Position numbers and translations under genes: made by a program
In this document: piece after piece, positions 22,077-34,092 of the stretch
Position numbering within the stretch: the first letter of the stretch is position 1
Layout: every line of letters begins with the position of its first letter
Assembly (NCBI GenBank): GCA_026119855.1
Contig: JAOWBW010001913.1
Coordinates: 1-64,000, forward strand
Direction: 5' to 3'
DNA: 64,000 bases
Source: Campanula takesimana
Taxonomy: Eukaryota > Streptophyta > Magnoliopsida > Asterales > Campanulaceae
Notes under the pieces: generated by a model
Seen by the model: only the letters and a program-made list of their open reading frames with translations
Told to the model about the DNA's origin: nothing
The model's database searches: none

Positions 22077-23569
22077 TGTTGGTAGTGGTGCCCTAGGTAC
22101 GTTTAATAAACGTTGTAATTGTTATCATTTATTTCATATCAATAAAAGAGATGTTTTGATTATTATTGTTGTTCATGTTTACTTATAATAATCCCCGTCC
22201 CTAGTACTTATTAAGCACTAGTATAAAGGCTAAATGATCATGAGATGATCATGTTAGATTTATGGGTACTTGTTTGGAACAAGGTACTGGACATGACCCG
22301 CTGTATGAGATTTATGTCATGGTTTATGTCATATGAATCCTTAGACATGAAGTTATTATAGTCTTCCACTTGATGAACATTGTGTTTGACATATTCAAAC
22401 GCTACCTTAACATGGTAGTTATAAAGGGTATGATTGGCATAATCGGATTCCCGTTGGGAAGAATAATAAGCTAAATGGATTTGTCCCTCCACGGAGAGAT
22501 GTCAAGCTTGGGCCCCTCGAAGGAATGATGTTGATGAAATGTTCGGCCGAACTCAAATGGATTGATTAGATCAATAGCATCTGAATTATCAACATATTCG
22601 GGATCGAAAAAGTATTGAACAAAACAAGTTGACTGTTTGACCATGACTTGTGTTCAATGACATCGTGGACAAAAGGATTGTGACATATTCTAAAGGAATG
22701 CGAACTTGTATCTAGTTATACTATTTGGGTAGGTATGACGGTTTGCTAGAACCTAATCATATCTTATGGGATCATGTTTGAGCCCATTGCCAACTTAGTA
22801 TAATCCTAGAGGGTCACACACAATAGAACGAATCTTAAATAAGAGGACTATATTGGAATTTAGGGTCGAAGGACCTCAAGGGAGTTTCTGGAATTATTCT
22901 GGGCCTCCTGGTCAACCAAGCGGGTGCTTGGGTTGAACCAGGCGGGCGCCTGAATAAGCCGGAAAAGGCCATGACCTTCTGCCCAAATGAGCAGGCGCTC
23001 GGGGGGTACCAGGCGAGCGCCCGGTATGCCGACTGGAAATTTCCTAATTCGATTAGGAAAGGTTTTTGGCACAAGATTCCTATTTGGAATACGTCTTAAT
23101 TGTGTATAAAAACTCCAATTCGGCCAGACCATATTGACTAGTGCTTTTGTGAGTCTCAAAGAGTTTGAGAGAGAGATTTTATTTTGTTCTAAGATATCAT
23201 TGATTGAGGAACAAAATAATTCACAAATAAATTCCATATAGTTCTTTATTATATTGTGAAAGTGTGTTTCATAATATTGGTCTAGCAACCAAGATCAAAG
23301 AAGCTCTTTTGATATTCGTTCGAAGTGTGGATACCGCTAGAGGGTGAAAATCATCATCTTCAAAGTTCGTGTTCAAGCTTTGTGATCGTGATCAAGTCTT
23401 CAAGTTTCTCCACCAAGACCGAAGAAAACTTTGATAGTCATCAAGGGTTAGTTTTTCCTTTATTCATTATGTTGTATTTGATTTAATCATATGAGCGGAT
23501 CCATGGCTTTGGGTTTCTTAAAATTTTAATTGCTATATTCCGCTGCGCATGTTACTACGAAACCCAACA
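22077..23569 (+). mobile_element. solo Copia LTR, 1493 bp, duplication GTTTG
   Basis: The LTR runs from TGTTGGTAGTGGTGCCCTAG to CATGTTACTACGAAACCCAACA and matches the LTRs at 34193-35236 and 40801-42289 along its length. It is flanked by exact GTTTG (22072-22076 and 23570-23574). There is no internal domain, so it is the product of LTR-LTR recombination. Its GC-rich insert (about 22916-23030) differs in sequence from that of the full element. Confidence 0.93.
22916..23030. repeat. four GC-rich AGGCGNGCGCC-type words in solo LTR
   Basis: The words AAGCGGGTGCTTGG, CAGGCGGGCGCCTG, CAGGCGCTCGGG and CAGGCGAGCGCCCG occur in order. They sit where the full-length Copia LTRs carry GGGCGACCGCACA words, although the surrounding LTR is clearly homologous. 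Confidence 0.75.
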
Positions 23570-25117
23570 GTTTGACCAAATAATATTAGTTCTTTTTATT
23601 AATGATAAGATAAAGTGAAAAAACAAGACTCTTATACTTTAATTATAAGAGGCGAACATGTCTTATGTATCAGTTATAAGAGTTTAACTGCTGTTTGATC
23701 GGATATAAAAGTCAACATTAATAAAGCATTATTATTTTCAATTAATTTTGTGAAAACAAATGTGAAAAAAATGACTTGTACACTTCAATTATAAGAGGAG
23801 AATTGATCTTATACACTAATTATAAGAGTTTGACAGAGTTTGACCACATAATATTATTATTATTTCTAAAAAAATGAAAAAAATGAAAGTTTTCAACTCT
23901 TATATGTTAATTATGTGTAAGTTATAAGAGTTTGACTGCTATTTGATCGGGTTCGACCATATTTGACCAAATAATAACATTTTTTTTAACAAAATGAAAA
24001 AAGTGATTTTTTTAACTCTTGTATGTTAATTACGTGTCAGTTATAAGAGTTTGACTGCTGTTTGACCGAGTTTGACCACATTTGACCAAATAATATTATT
24101 ATATTATTTTTTTCTAAAGAAATGAAAAAAAATGAAAATTTTCGACTCTTATAATTTAATTATCTGTAAGTTATAAGTGTTTGACTGCTGTTTGCCCGGG
24201 TTTGACCAAATAATATTTTTTTTTTCTAAAAAAATGAAAAAAGTGAAAATTTTCGACTCTTATATGTTAATTATGTGTAAGTTATAAGAGTTTGACTGCT
24301 GTTTGACCGGGTTTGACCAAATAATTTTTTTTTATTTTTTTCTAAAAAAAAATGAAAAAAGTGAATATTTTTTACTCTTATATGTTAATTATGTGTAAGT
24401 TATAAGAGTTTGACTGTTGTTTGATCGAGTTTGACCATATTTGACCAAATAATATGATCATTTTTTTTCTAAAAAAATGAAAAAAATGATTTTTTTTTAC
24501 TCTTATATGTTAATTATGTGTAAGTTATAAGTGTTTGACTGCTGTGTGACCGGGTTTGACCAAATAATATTTATAAGAGTTTGACTGCTATTTGACCGGA
24601 TTTGACCATTTTGACCAAATAATATTATTATTGTTTTCTAAAAAAAATGAAGAAAGTGATTTTTTTTACTCTTATATGTTAATTATGTGTCAGTTATAAG
24701 AGTTTGATTGCTGTTTGACCATATTTGACAAAAAAAGTGTTTTTCTTTTTTTAAAAAATGAAAATTTTAGACTCTTATATGTTAATTATGTGTAAGTTAT
24801 AAGAGTTTGACTGATGTTTGACCAAATATTTTTTTTAAATGAAAAAAAGTGATTTTTTTTTTACTCTTATATGTTAATTATGTGTAAGTTATAATAGTTT
24901 GACTGCTGTTTGACCGGGTTTGACCATACTTCGCCAAATATTATTAATATTTTTTTTCTAAAAAAATGAAAAAAGTGATTTTTTTTTACTCTTATATGTT
25001 AATTACGTGTCAGTTATAAGAGTTTGACTGCTGTTTGACTGAGTTTGACTATATTTGACCAAATAATATTATTATTTTTCTAAAAAAATGAAAAAAATGT
25101 TTTTTTTTACTCTTATA

Positions 25118-25382
25118 CTCCCTCCGTCCCTATTTACCTTACAAAAATGAGGCTTTGCACAAAAATTAAGAAAATGATTGTATAGTTGATGTGTTGTGAG
25201 TGTAGATAGTTGAGTGGGAGAGAGAAGGTGGGTAGAGAAAAGTAAGTGGATAGTTGTTGTGAGTATGAAAAGTGGGTCCCACTATTTAAAAAATGTTTAA
25301 AAGTTTACTTTTTGGGATTTTGTAATGTAAATAGGGACACCCAAAATGGCAATTTTTGTAAGGTAAATAGGGACGGAAGGAG
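25118..25382. mobile_element. Stowaway-type MITE inside the tandem repeat
   Basis: The ends CTCCCTCCGTCCCTATTTAC and GTAAATAGGGACGGAAGGAG are inverted partners with one mismatch, and the pairing continues inward through CTTACAAAAA. A TA duplication is present (25116-25117, 25383-25384). The repeat motif is split exactly at ACTCTTATA/TAGTTATGTG. Confidence 0.95.
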
Positions 25383-25425
25383 TATATAGTTATGTGTAAG
25401 TTATAAGAGCTGACTAGGATTTGAC

Positions 25426-25825
25426 CAAAAAAAATAAGGGTGGGAGGAGATATGGGGGCATTTTAGTCTTCTTGCATCTTTTTGCTGGGGAGCGGTATAT
25501 AAGGAATTTTGTATCTGACTTTTTTTTTTTTTTTAATTTGTATCTAGGCTCAGGGGCCCTAGAGTCCAAGCCCCTTCATTTTTTAGTTTTGGTGCGTCAT
25601 TTATTTTGTACACGTTGTTATTATAGGACAGGAATACGGAAAGTATAAAAATTTAAAATAAAATTATTTTGGGATACAATTAATCAATCGAAATTATCAA
25701 AAAAGAATGAAGAGTAGAAAACCTTGTAAAGCAATAACCCATGACCACTATCTTTTTCAAAGACACAAAATCTTGAATGCCATATCGGGTACAAATGGGT
25801 GGGTCCCACTAGTATGGGGTCACGC
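25426..25825. other. spacer before the Ogre-like LTR
   Basis: No gene is supported. It includes a T-run at about 25519-25534 and a GGGGCCCTAGAG word that may be the right end of a larger element (see findings). The last bases before the LTR are CACGC. Confidence 0.35.
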
Positions 25826-26954
25826 TGTTAGTACCCGATCCGAAAATGAGTTTATTAGGGTTTTCTCAAATATACAAGGACTTTATAGGAATTAGAAGCC
25901 TTGCAAAGACTTGTCCAGGATTCTCAAAAATATAGCTCGATATTCTAGAATGTTCCAAAAATGGCCAAAATAGGGTTTCCTTGTTTAAGATCAAACCCTA
26001 GCTTGAAAATCACGTCAGCCTGGAATGATGGCCACGCAGCCACATCCGCCCTTGGCCACGCGGCCACATCCGCCCTTGGCCACGCGGCCATGATTGCCTC
26101 AGCCAATCCCAGCCGTTTGATCCCTTGGTCAGTTTATTATATAAAGGCCCTCTTGCCTCATAATCAAGTGTCCGAATTTTGATCAATCTTAAGCTCCCTA
26201 ACTGACGAATTTTCTCTCCAATTAAGCATTTCAAGCATCCAAGAACATCTTCAAGACTCCCAAGAAGATCCAAGTTCATTTCTTGCCAACATAAGTAAGT
26301 TTTCTAACTTTTCATCATGTTCTTGCCATGTTCTTAGTGTAGATCCATAATATTCATGTTCTTAGCATGTTTATTCATATGTTCATCATATTATTCATAT
26401 GTTCATAATATGTTCTTCGCATATTCTTCGTGTTCTTAGATTAAAACCTTATTTATGCCATATTTAGGGTTGCAATCTTCATGTTAACATGTTATTTCAT
26501 AGCCGATGATGATCTAGGGTTCATCAACCCGAACATGATCTAGGAACTACTTCTAAACCCTAATCTTTAGGTAATTCCCCCCTCATTATGCATGGTCCCG
26601 ATTCTCCTGCCTATTCTAAATTCTTCTCGAACTACGCTGACCTGAGCTTCTCACATTGAGAGGAACGTAGGCAATCTTTGGATCCGGTCTCAAACACATC
26701 GCACACTACATACACCGCATCATGATAGAAAGACCGATCAATCGGGCGATAGGAGTGATAACGCTTAATATTCTTCTCTTGTCGTAATTTGACCCCCGAA
26801 CCCATTAACATGCTTTTTCTCAATGTTTTGGCTATAATTAAAACAGCGTGGCGACTCTCATATTGTTAATGTTGCTATAAATATTTCCATTTGTTACTAA
26901 TAATTATTGCAAGATACTTCCCATGCATCGCTTCATCGGAAAGGGGTATTCACA
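25826..26954 (+). mobile_element. 5' LTR of Ogre/Tat-like gypsy element
   Basis: It starts TGTTAGTACCCGATCCG and ends ATTCACA just before a primer-binding-site-like TGGCGACTCCACTGGGGA (26956-26973). It aligns in reverse with 2080-3212. The interior has a TATATAAAGGCCC promoter-like word (about 26138), a repeat array at 26028-26092 and many ATGTTCTT/ATGTTCAT words at 26310-26440. The 3' LTR is not in the window; the element is cut by the N gap at 34093. Confidence 0.85.
26028..26092. repeat. 24-bp repeat x3 with GGCCACGCGGCC core
   Basis: Three copies of TTGGCCACGCGGCCACATCC-type units at a period of 24 bases; the first copy has GCAGCC. The core matches the 33-base repeats of the inverted LTR at 2898-3010 while the linkers are unrelated. 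Confidence 0.85.
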
Positions 26955-26955
26955 G

Positions 26956-26973
26956 TGGCGACTCCACTGGGGA
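26956..26973 (+). other. primer binding site of Ogre-like element
   Basis: TGGCGACTCCACTGGGGA starts two bases after the LTR end. This phrase is typical of Ogre/Tat-type plant elements, for which a tRNA-Arg primer has been reported (from memory). The tRNA match was not checked. Confidence 0.65.
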
Positions 26974-27918
26974 CTGCTTTGAATTTATTTCAAACTTAGT
27001 GGGTCTAACTTTCGTTATCATCATGATATTTTTCTTATCTGTCATCTTCCTCCCTCTTGCATTGCATTGCATCATTCAAACATCCAAAACTTCTCTTTTT
27101 CTCCTTAAAAAAATTTAGTTTCTTACCACACACTACCACTAGTCCGTGTCAGCACTGCACATGTCCCTTATTACCCTCGGAGCATTCGATGTTCAGAAAT
27201 TGGTGGTGCTATTGACGCCCTCTTTCGAGCCACTCGTTTCCTCCACTCACCTTGTACGCTTCGCGAGCGGTGGGAGCCTTTATCCTACCCGTGTCAACCC
27301 ACACGTAGAAGTTAAAACACTCCAAACTTTTGACCGGTTGGTTTGGCTAGTTTTTTCTTACTAGACCATTAATGTGTTGTCTATGTCGAGTCATCCCCAA
27401 GTCAATGACGAGTCGAGATCTTTGAGAGAAAGTGCATAAAAAAATTAATTTCCCTACAAGGGACGTGCCATGGTAAGGCGATTGTTTGTTGTCAAGATCT
27501 CCACTCATCATTCACTTGTGTAGGATGCAACATAGACTTCACGTTAAATGTCTTTAAGGACGGGTTAGTCGTAGAATCCGATGATTGGTGGAAGCCGCTT
27601 TCCCTATAGGACCCTCGCCCGAATTGTCCGTTTGGGATGTGCAAGGCAGGTGAAAAATGAGGGGTCTATAGACGTAGTGATGGCCTCCACTAATCGTAGT
27701 TTCTAGGTTAGTTGCGAAAAAGGGGTACCCCTTCCAACCAATTAGGGTGTAAATAATGTACTAATTTCTGTAAATTAAAATGTACTTTGCATGAGCCATT
27801 CCCCTCCTAAAATTCGCCTCCCTCCGACCTTTCAGCAAAGAAAGTTTGGGTCCGTTCGGGTGGTCGACTGCAACGAGAAGCTTCTGATCCGTCCCCGTTC
27901 TTAGTCTCAACATCAGGA
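26974..27918 (+). other. leader of Ogre-like element
   Basis: This lies between the PBS and the gag ATG. Short readings (for example 27146-27364) have no recognisable domain. Ogre elements can carry an extra ORF here, but none is intact in this copy. Confidence 0.5.
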
Positions 27919-27950
27919 ATGGCAACTCCCGCATCATCTGCCGTCTCTGC

Positions 27951-29338
27951 TGTTGGGTTTTGATGCATCATGCGCAGCGGAAATAAACATATAAATCAAA
28001 CACCCAAGAGCCCGGATCCGTGCATGTTGATTAAATTAAATACAAGATGAAAGAAACTAACCCTTGAAGATCCCATCCATGAACACGGACTTTAAGGTGC
28101 TAAAGGAAACACCCTCCATCGGTATCCACACGTCAAACGGATATCAAGAACACCTTCTTGATCTGGATTGCTAGACCCAAGTCTTGATGAAGAAACGATT
28201 TCTTCGTAGGAATTATTTTGCTCTTTGATTATTGTATATTGATGATCAAGAATCATCAAATAAATAATATAACCTCTCTATAATTTATTGTTTCTAAAAC
28301 AAAGGTTTGTGATTTCTAAAATCACCATTCGTGGCTGTCAAACCTGACTGCATATCTTATATGAGGGTTTGACCTAATTCCTTTTGGGGTCGGGATTCCT
28401 TTTCTGTCAAGAAAACTGAATAAACTGGACTGGTACGGGCGGGGCGGCCGTACGGCTCTCCAGGAGCCGTACGCCACTCCAAGAGCCGTACGGTGGCCAG
28501 TTTATTTTCCCAGATTTTAGCCTTTTACAATCCGTTCTATTGTGTGTGACCCAATAGGATTATACTAAGTTGGCAATGAGTCCGAACGAGTCAGAACCCG
28601 TAAGTCATAAGCGGATTCTAGCAAGCCAATATGACTACCCAATTAGTAAACTTTGAAAGTCCAAAGTAACCTTATAGAACATATCACAATCCCTTTGTCA
28701 CGCGATATCATATTGGACTTAAGTCATGGTCCTAGTCAACTTATGTTGTCCAATGCTTTCTCAATCCCGAGTAGATTGATATGAGCAAATGACATTGAAC
28801 ACATCAATTCATTTGGGTACGGCCGTACACTATTATCATTCTCACTCATCGAGAAGCCAAGCAGATATCTCTCTTGAGAGAGGGACAAATCCCATCTTGA
28901 CTTATCATCCTTCCCTACAGGAATCCGATTATGCCAATCGTAGCCTTTATAACCACCCGGTTAAAGGTGGCGTTTGAGTACGTCAAACATAATGTTCATC
29001 ATGTGGAAGACTATGATAATCTCAGGTCTAAGGATTCAAATGGTATGACTATTATGAGATTTAATTATGACATTTGACCATGACATAAATCTCATAACGG
29101 GTCTATCCAGTACCTTGTTCTCCAACAAGTACCCACAAGTTTAATCCGCATCCTATGCACCATAATCATCATATGATTATCCATTAAACTCATGCTAGCT
29201 CTTCATAAGTGCTAGGGACAATGATTATTATAATAAACTTGCAAAAGATATAATAATCGGGTTTGTTATCTCTATAACTATGAAGCTATGATATAACGCA
29301 TAGGCCTTTCTCAAGGGCCTAGGGCATAATATCCAACA
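27951..29338 (-). mobile_element. solo Copia LTR (minus) inside gag, 1388 bp
   Basis: On minus it runs from TGTTGGATATTATGCCCTAG to CGCATGATGCATCAAAACCCAACA and shares the general sequence of the 22077 and 40801 LTRs, but is a diverged subfamily. The flanks TCTGC (27946-27950) and CCTAC (29339-29343) sit at the duplication position and differ by two transitions. The gag frame is continuous if one of them is removed. Its GC-rich insert (28436-28495) carries GCCGTACGGC words. Confidence 0.88.
28436..28495. repeat. GCCGTACGGC-type GC-rich array in inverted LTR
   Basis: The words GGCCGTACGGC, GAGCCGTACGCC and GAGCCGTACGG are spaced about 18-22 bases apart, at the position that holds other GC-rich words in sister LTRs. 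Confidence 0.7.
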
Positions 29339-31161
29339 CCTACCACTAGCACCGCCGAGCTCAATACCGAGGCCAGTCTCAATGTCATTCCCCCTAGCCT
29401 TCAAAACTTCCTCGCCGGTCTCGAAGCTAAGACCAAGAGCCTCGAGGAAAGTAACAAGACTTTGGAGAACCACAACCAACAGTTGAGGAGCCACATCCAA
29501 AAGAAAGGAGCCGAGGTAATACCCGATGGTGAGAATTTTATCTATGTCGAGGATGAAGAGGTCAATGCCAACTACCCCATCAACACCAGTTCCCTTACCT
29601 TCCACTTGCCAAACTACAGAAATGTCCCACCTCCTTCTCTTTATGACCAAAAGGGATCCACTACCATGAGCAAGAACAAAGGTGCCTATGAGCCTTCCTC
29701 TGAACTACTTGGTGGCTACCTCTCTGCTAGCAAGTTGCCTGCACCTTCATTACCCTTCAGCATTGGAGTGGCCGCTCCGACTACCTCGATGACTCCTCCC
29801 GTCACTCTGCCGGAATTCATCCCCGACATCTCCAACCACCCCATGGTCACGGCAATGCAAGAGCAAATGCGTAAGTTTATCGAGACTATAGACAAGCAAG
29901 CCGCTCCTACTATCAAAACAATCAACCCTAGCCAAGTTGGGGCTCTCCCGAAGGATTTCAAGATGCCCAAGGTGGAGATGTTCCATGGTGACTCATCTCC
30001 TAAAACTCATTTGGACAGTTATGTGTTGGCAATGAGAGCTCGAGATTGCACCAACGAGCAAATGGCCCGTGTTTTCCATAACACTTTGGATGGTATAGCT
30101 TTACGATGGTTTTTGGGGCTACACCCGAATGAGAGGCAAACTTGGGATCAAATCAGTATCTTGTTTTGCGAGAAGTACCAAGCGAACTTGGATTGGCATG
30201 TGAATCGAACTGACCTTGAGAACACCATGCAAAGGACCGGCGAGCCTATCTACGACTTCTACAAAAGGTGGAACCACCGACTGTGTGAGGTTCAATATCC
30301 ACCTAAGGCGAAGGAACAAAAGCAGATTTTCTACAAGTGCTTGCTCCCCGAATTGAAAGTGGCCATCGGTAATGGTTATTTCCCTGATTTGTGAGAAATG
30401 GTTGAGGCCGGAGTGAGGTATGAAGCGGGTATCACCGGAATAGTAACACCGAAAGACACCACTAAAAGCAACAACAACAACTCCTTCCGCTACAAGGCTC
30501 CTACAAACCCTGCGCCTCCCAAGGGTGGAAAAGAGACAGTTGGACAAGTCAACATGGTCCAAAATGAAACTCTGTTTGATGTTCAAGCTGTTACAAGGAG
30601 TGGGGCTCCGTCGCAAAGAGAGAGGGAACATTTTGATGATTTTGGCATGCCTATGGGGAAAGTCTTTGATGTGCTAGTCAAGAGAGGTCTTGTCAAACCG
30701 CTAGAAAACTACCAACCCGCTAACCCGAAGGCCAACTTGGATGACTCCAAGTTTTGTAGTTATCACGAGTATATGGGACACACGACGGACGGTTTCCTCC
30801 AATTGAAGCGCATAGTTCAAGGGTTGATCAATGACAAGAAGATTGAGAAGCCGAAGGGTCCTAATGTAGTGAACAATCCTCTTCCAAACAACGGTGGGTC
30901 AACATGGTGCAAACAAGTGAGATAAGCATACTAGAGCTCATGGATTCCTTCGCCGAAGCAAAGGTGACAATGGCTAGTGTTTTCGAGGCGATTGTGAAGA
31001 TGAAAGTCCTTGAGCCGTTAGAGGGGTACCTCCCCCATCTCGACTGTGATCTGTTAAAGTTCTGCCACTACCACAAGTGTACCGGTCATACTACCGAAGA
31101 ATGCTTCGCCCTCAAGAGATCTATACAAGAGCTCATCCGTGCCGGCATTATCGAAGACTAA

Positions 31162-32077
31162 AGGTTCTTTAGCTAGCGATGTACTTATGGTAGAAATTAG
31201 TGAGATCACTGATCCGACCGAGCCTGTTGTGGCGGACTGTGATGGTGCAAGTTGTACTCCAATGATTAATGATAAGGGAACTTCTTTTTACTTGTTGTCC
31301 ATGGATGAATTAGCTAGTGAAGTAAAATCTTTAGACAAGGAAGGTCCCAAACCCGACCAACCTTTGTCTTGGGCCAAAATCTTCGAAGAAGCCGAGAAAG
31401 TGGAAATCCCCCCCTCCTCACCCTGAGGCGCCACTCTCCCTAGATGACCTGCGAGCGGAGGTTTGCCTACTCACAAGATCCGGTCAAGTGTACCAATCCG
31501 ACCCAAAGGGTGCCAAGAAGATCTTTGGCAAAGATCCCGAACAAACCGACCTTGAGAAGGAGGATCCTATCCTTACCCAACTCAAGCAAACCCAAGCACA
31601 CATCTCACTTTGGTTCCTTCTTACCTCCTCCCTTGCTCACCGGCTCATGCTTGAGAAGAATATTGCCGCTATGATGGTCCCATCAAACACTACTCCAAAG
31701 AATGTCACACACATGATCGGTAACATCCACTATAGAAACATCATCACTTTCTCGGAGTTAGACAAACCCATGTTTGGATTCGATCACAACGAGCCGTTGT
31801 ATATCACTGTGGAGGTGGATGGCAAGAAAATTCCCCGTGTGTTCATTGATAATGGTTCTGTTATCAACATCTTGTCGTCAAGGATGATGATGTTGTTGGG
31901 GTTCGTACCGCTGATTTAAAGCCTTCTAAGCAAACTATCAAGGCTTACGAATCCACCTGCCGTGCAGTTATAGGCGTTGTCACTCTACCCATCACCGTTG
32001 GAACTAATATTCTACCCACCGAATTCCAAGTCATAGATATCCCGGCGACTTTCTCTATCCTCCTGGGACGGCCTTGG
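31162..32077 (+). pseudogene. protease region of Ogre/Tat-like element
   Basis: After a linker, the frame at 31488-31919 reads FGFDHNEPLYITVEVDGKKI and then the aspartic protease active site RVFIDNGSVINIL (the DNGS form of Tat-type elements). It stops at 31917-31919. The neighbouring frame carries the rest of the domain from 31920 on (for example FSILLGRPWLHQSG, the second protease hallmark), so a frame change lies near 31910. The frames at 31139-31426 and 31444-31674 show no other recognised domain. Confidence 0.75.
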
Positions 32078-34092
32078 TTGCACCAGTCAGGCGCGGTTAC
32101 TTCTTCCTTGCATCAATGTGTGAAGTTTCAGTCTGGAAATAAAGTGACTATTGTCTACAGTGATCTAGTAACTGCCCATGGGACGGACACTAAGGGAATT
32201 CCTGTGTTACAGATACAACATGGAGAAGAGAGCAGACTCTTCAATGGTTTCGAAATAGTCGCTCAAGCACAGATTTGCGCCATCGATCTCACCAAAACCT
32301 CAGATAGGGTGGCACCCGTTGTCAAGACGCTACGAAACATGGGCTTCATACCGGGGCTGGGGATAGGTAAGAACTTACAAGGACCCACAGATTTGGTTGA
32401 AGAAGTTGATCACAGAGGGCTGTTTGGCCTTGGATATACCCTTACTCCCGAAGACATAGCGGAGCAGAAAAGGATAGAATTTCTCAAGAAGGTGAAACTT
32501 CCATACAATAAGCCTGAAATGCGGCCATACCTCCTCTCTCTTAACAGTTACTTCGTTAAGGAAGGCGAGGAGTTTTCGTGTTTTGAGTTCGCAGAACCGT
32601 GGTTTGACCACACCGGCAAGTTCCAGAAAGGGTTCGAGATCTTCAGAGACGTAGAATTCGACCAGACCAACCTGATGCTGACTTACATGGAATACGACAA
32701 GGGCACCGGCAGAATCAAAACCATCAAGTACGAATATGCCACCGAAGTTGCCAGTGACTTGGCTGACCAGCTAGAATCCACAACCCTTGACAAGCCAGCA
32801 GCAGAAACCACAAAGACTCCGGGTTCGACTGAGACGTGGGATGGCCATGATCGGCTCCAACATCCGGGATATCTGGGGATCGACGATGACATGGTAGCCG
32901 TAATCGGAGATGAATCAGAGGAAAATGTTGACCCGAGGACATTAGTGAAGGCCATGGAGGGAAAGCTTAAGAACTGGTGCACACTCGGAGGTCCCATGGC
33001 CACTCCAGAATTCATGGTTGGGAAGCTGGGGCTCACACGATCTCCTGCCGCGCCTCCCGCAGCATCTCCTGTCACTTCTTTAAAATCCCCTTCCCCCGAG
33101 TCTAGTGTGTTGTATTTTGAGTTCGAGTCTTCCTCTAAGTCTGACGACCTCACGTCTGAAGACTATGATCTTGTCACAAACGCCATATTTCCTTTCGCCA
33201 TGAATGAAACCCTCGACCTTTTTGAGTATCCCTCCATAGCCACTCTTTTAACTGATAAATTAGCTAATAATCAACCTAATGATATACACTTAGTTAATAA
33301 TGATTCATTAGAAGAGGCAGACACAGACACACTAAATGATGAATACATTAGAGAAACTTCAGAACAGGTTATTAATCAAAAGGAATCTCGAGCCCAAGCT
33401 ACCGATGAGGTGCTAACGTATGTGAATTTGGGAATCGAAGCCGAGCCAAAGGAAACGCAGATCGGAAGCTTCTTCAGCGGAGCCGAAAGGGAAGCATTGA
33501 TTAAGCTACTAAAGGAGTACGTGGACGTGTTTGCATGGTCTTATAAGGACATGCCAGGGCTTGACAACTCAATCGTAGAGCACAGAATCCCGACAACACC
33601 AGATGCCAAGCCAGTCAAGCAAAAGTTACGCCGTATTAAACAGGAATGGTCCTTGCAAGTGAAGGAAGAGATTGAGAAAATGCTTCGCGTAGGCTTCATC
33701 AGAGTGATCGAATACCCCACTTGGTTGTCCAACATCGTAACCGTCAAGAAGTCCAATGGTAAGGTCCGAGTATGTGTAGACTTTAGAGATCTCAACAAGG
33801 CTACTCCAAAGGATGATTTCCCTTTACCCAATATCGACATGTTGGTCGACGCGACGACTAATTATGAAGTCAAGTCATTTGTAGCTGGGTTCGCCGGCTA
33901 TAACCAGATTAAGATGGCCGTGGAAGACCAAGAGAAGACAGCCTCCACTACTCCGTGGGGGGCTTTCTGCTATACCGTCATGCTGTTCGGTTTAAGGAAC
34001 GCTAGGGCTACTTATCAATGGGCAGTCACCGCTCTTTTCCATGATATGATCACAAGGAGATCGAGGTATATGTGGACGATAAGATCATACAT
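32078..34092 (+). pseudogene. Ogre/Tat-like pol: G-patch-like segment and RT, cut by gap
   Basis: This is one long open frame. Near its start is a glycine-patch-like motif (MGFIPGLGIGKNLQG) of the kind found between protease and RT in some Tat-type polyproteins. An acidic linker follows. RT begins around 33480 with HRIPTTPDAKPVKQKLRR, IEYPTWLSNIVTVKKSNG and VCVDFRDLNKATPKDDFPLP. Motif A reads FVAGFAGYNQI, so the catalytic Asp is replaced by Ala. The motif C bases (about 34067-34078) are present only in another frame, implying a one-base deletion near 34045. RNase H, integrase and the 3' LTR would lie beyond the N gap. The copy is inactive. Confidence 0.82.

Larger units (their letters stand above)
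21530..25425 (+). repeat. degenerate 110-130 bp tandem repeat (TTATAAGAGTTTGACTG family)
   Basis: Copies of TTATAAGAGTTTGACTGCTG followed by TTTGACCGGGTTTGACCAAA, an AT spacer, a T-run, AAAAATGAAAAAAGTG and ACTCTTATATGTTAATTATG recur about every 110-130 bases. They are clearest at 23.9-25.1 kb (starts near 24033, 24163, 24277, 24397, 24521) and more diverged at 21.5-22.07 kb. A solo Copia LTR (22077-23569) and a MITE (25118-25382) are inserted in it, and each insertion preserves the repeat on both sides. There is no coding capacity. Confidence 0.85.
27919..31161 (+). pseudogene. gag of Ogre/Tat-like element, split by a solo LTR
   Basis: ATG at 27919 opens a frame that is interrupted after 27950 by the inverted Copia LTR. 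The same frame resumes after 29343 once one 5-base duplication is removed. A Gln/Glu-rich helical segment follows, then a retrotransposon gag (capsid) domain around 29950-30390 with KVEMFHGDSSPKTHLDSYV, LRWFLGLHPNERQTWDQIS and YDFYKRWNHRL. A TGA at 30392-30394 breaks it, and a frame change near 30905-30925 follows. Two zinc-knuckle-like repeats are seen: FCSYHEYMGHTTDGF (Cys lost in the first) and FCHYHKCTGHTTEECFALK. It packages element RNA in intact relatives; this copy cannot be expressed as one protein. Confidence 0.8.

Noticed and set aside
26028..26092. Regularly spaced short repeats resembling a CRISPR array (also 2898-3010)
   Set aside because: Units are contiguous or nearly identical in the linkers and lie inside plant LTRs; there are no spacers and no cas genes.
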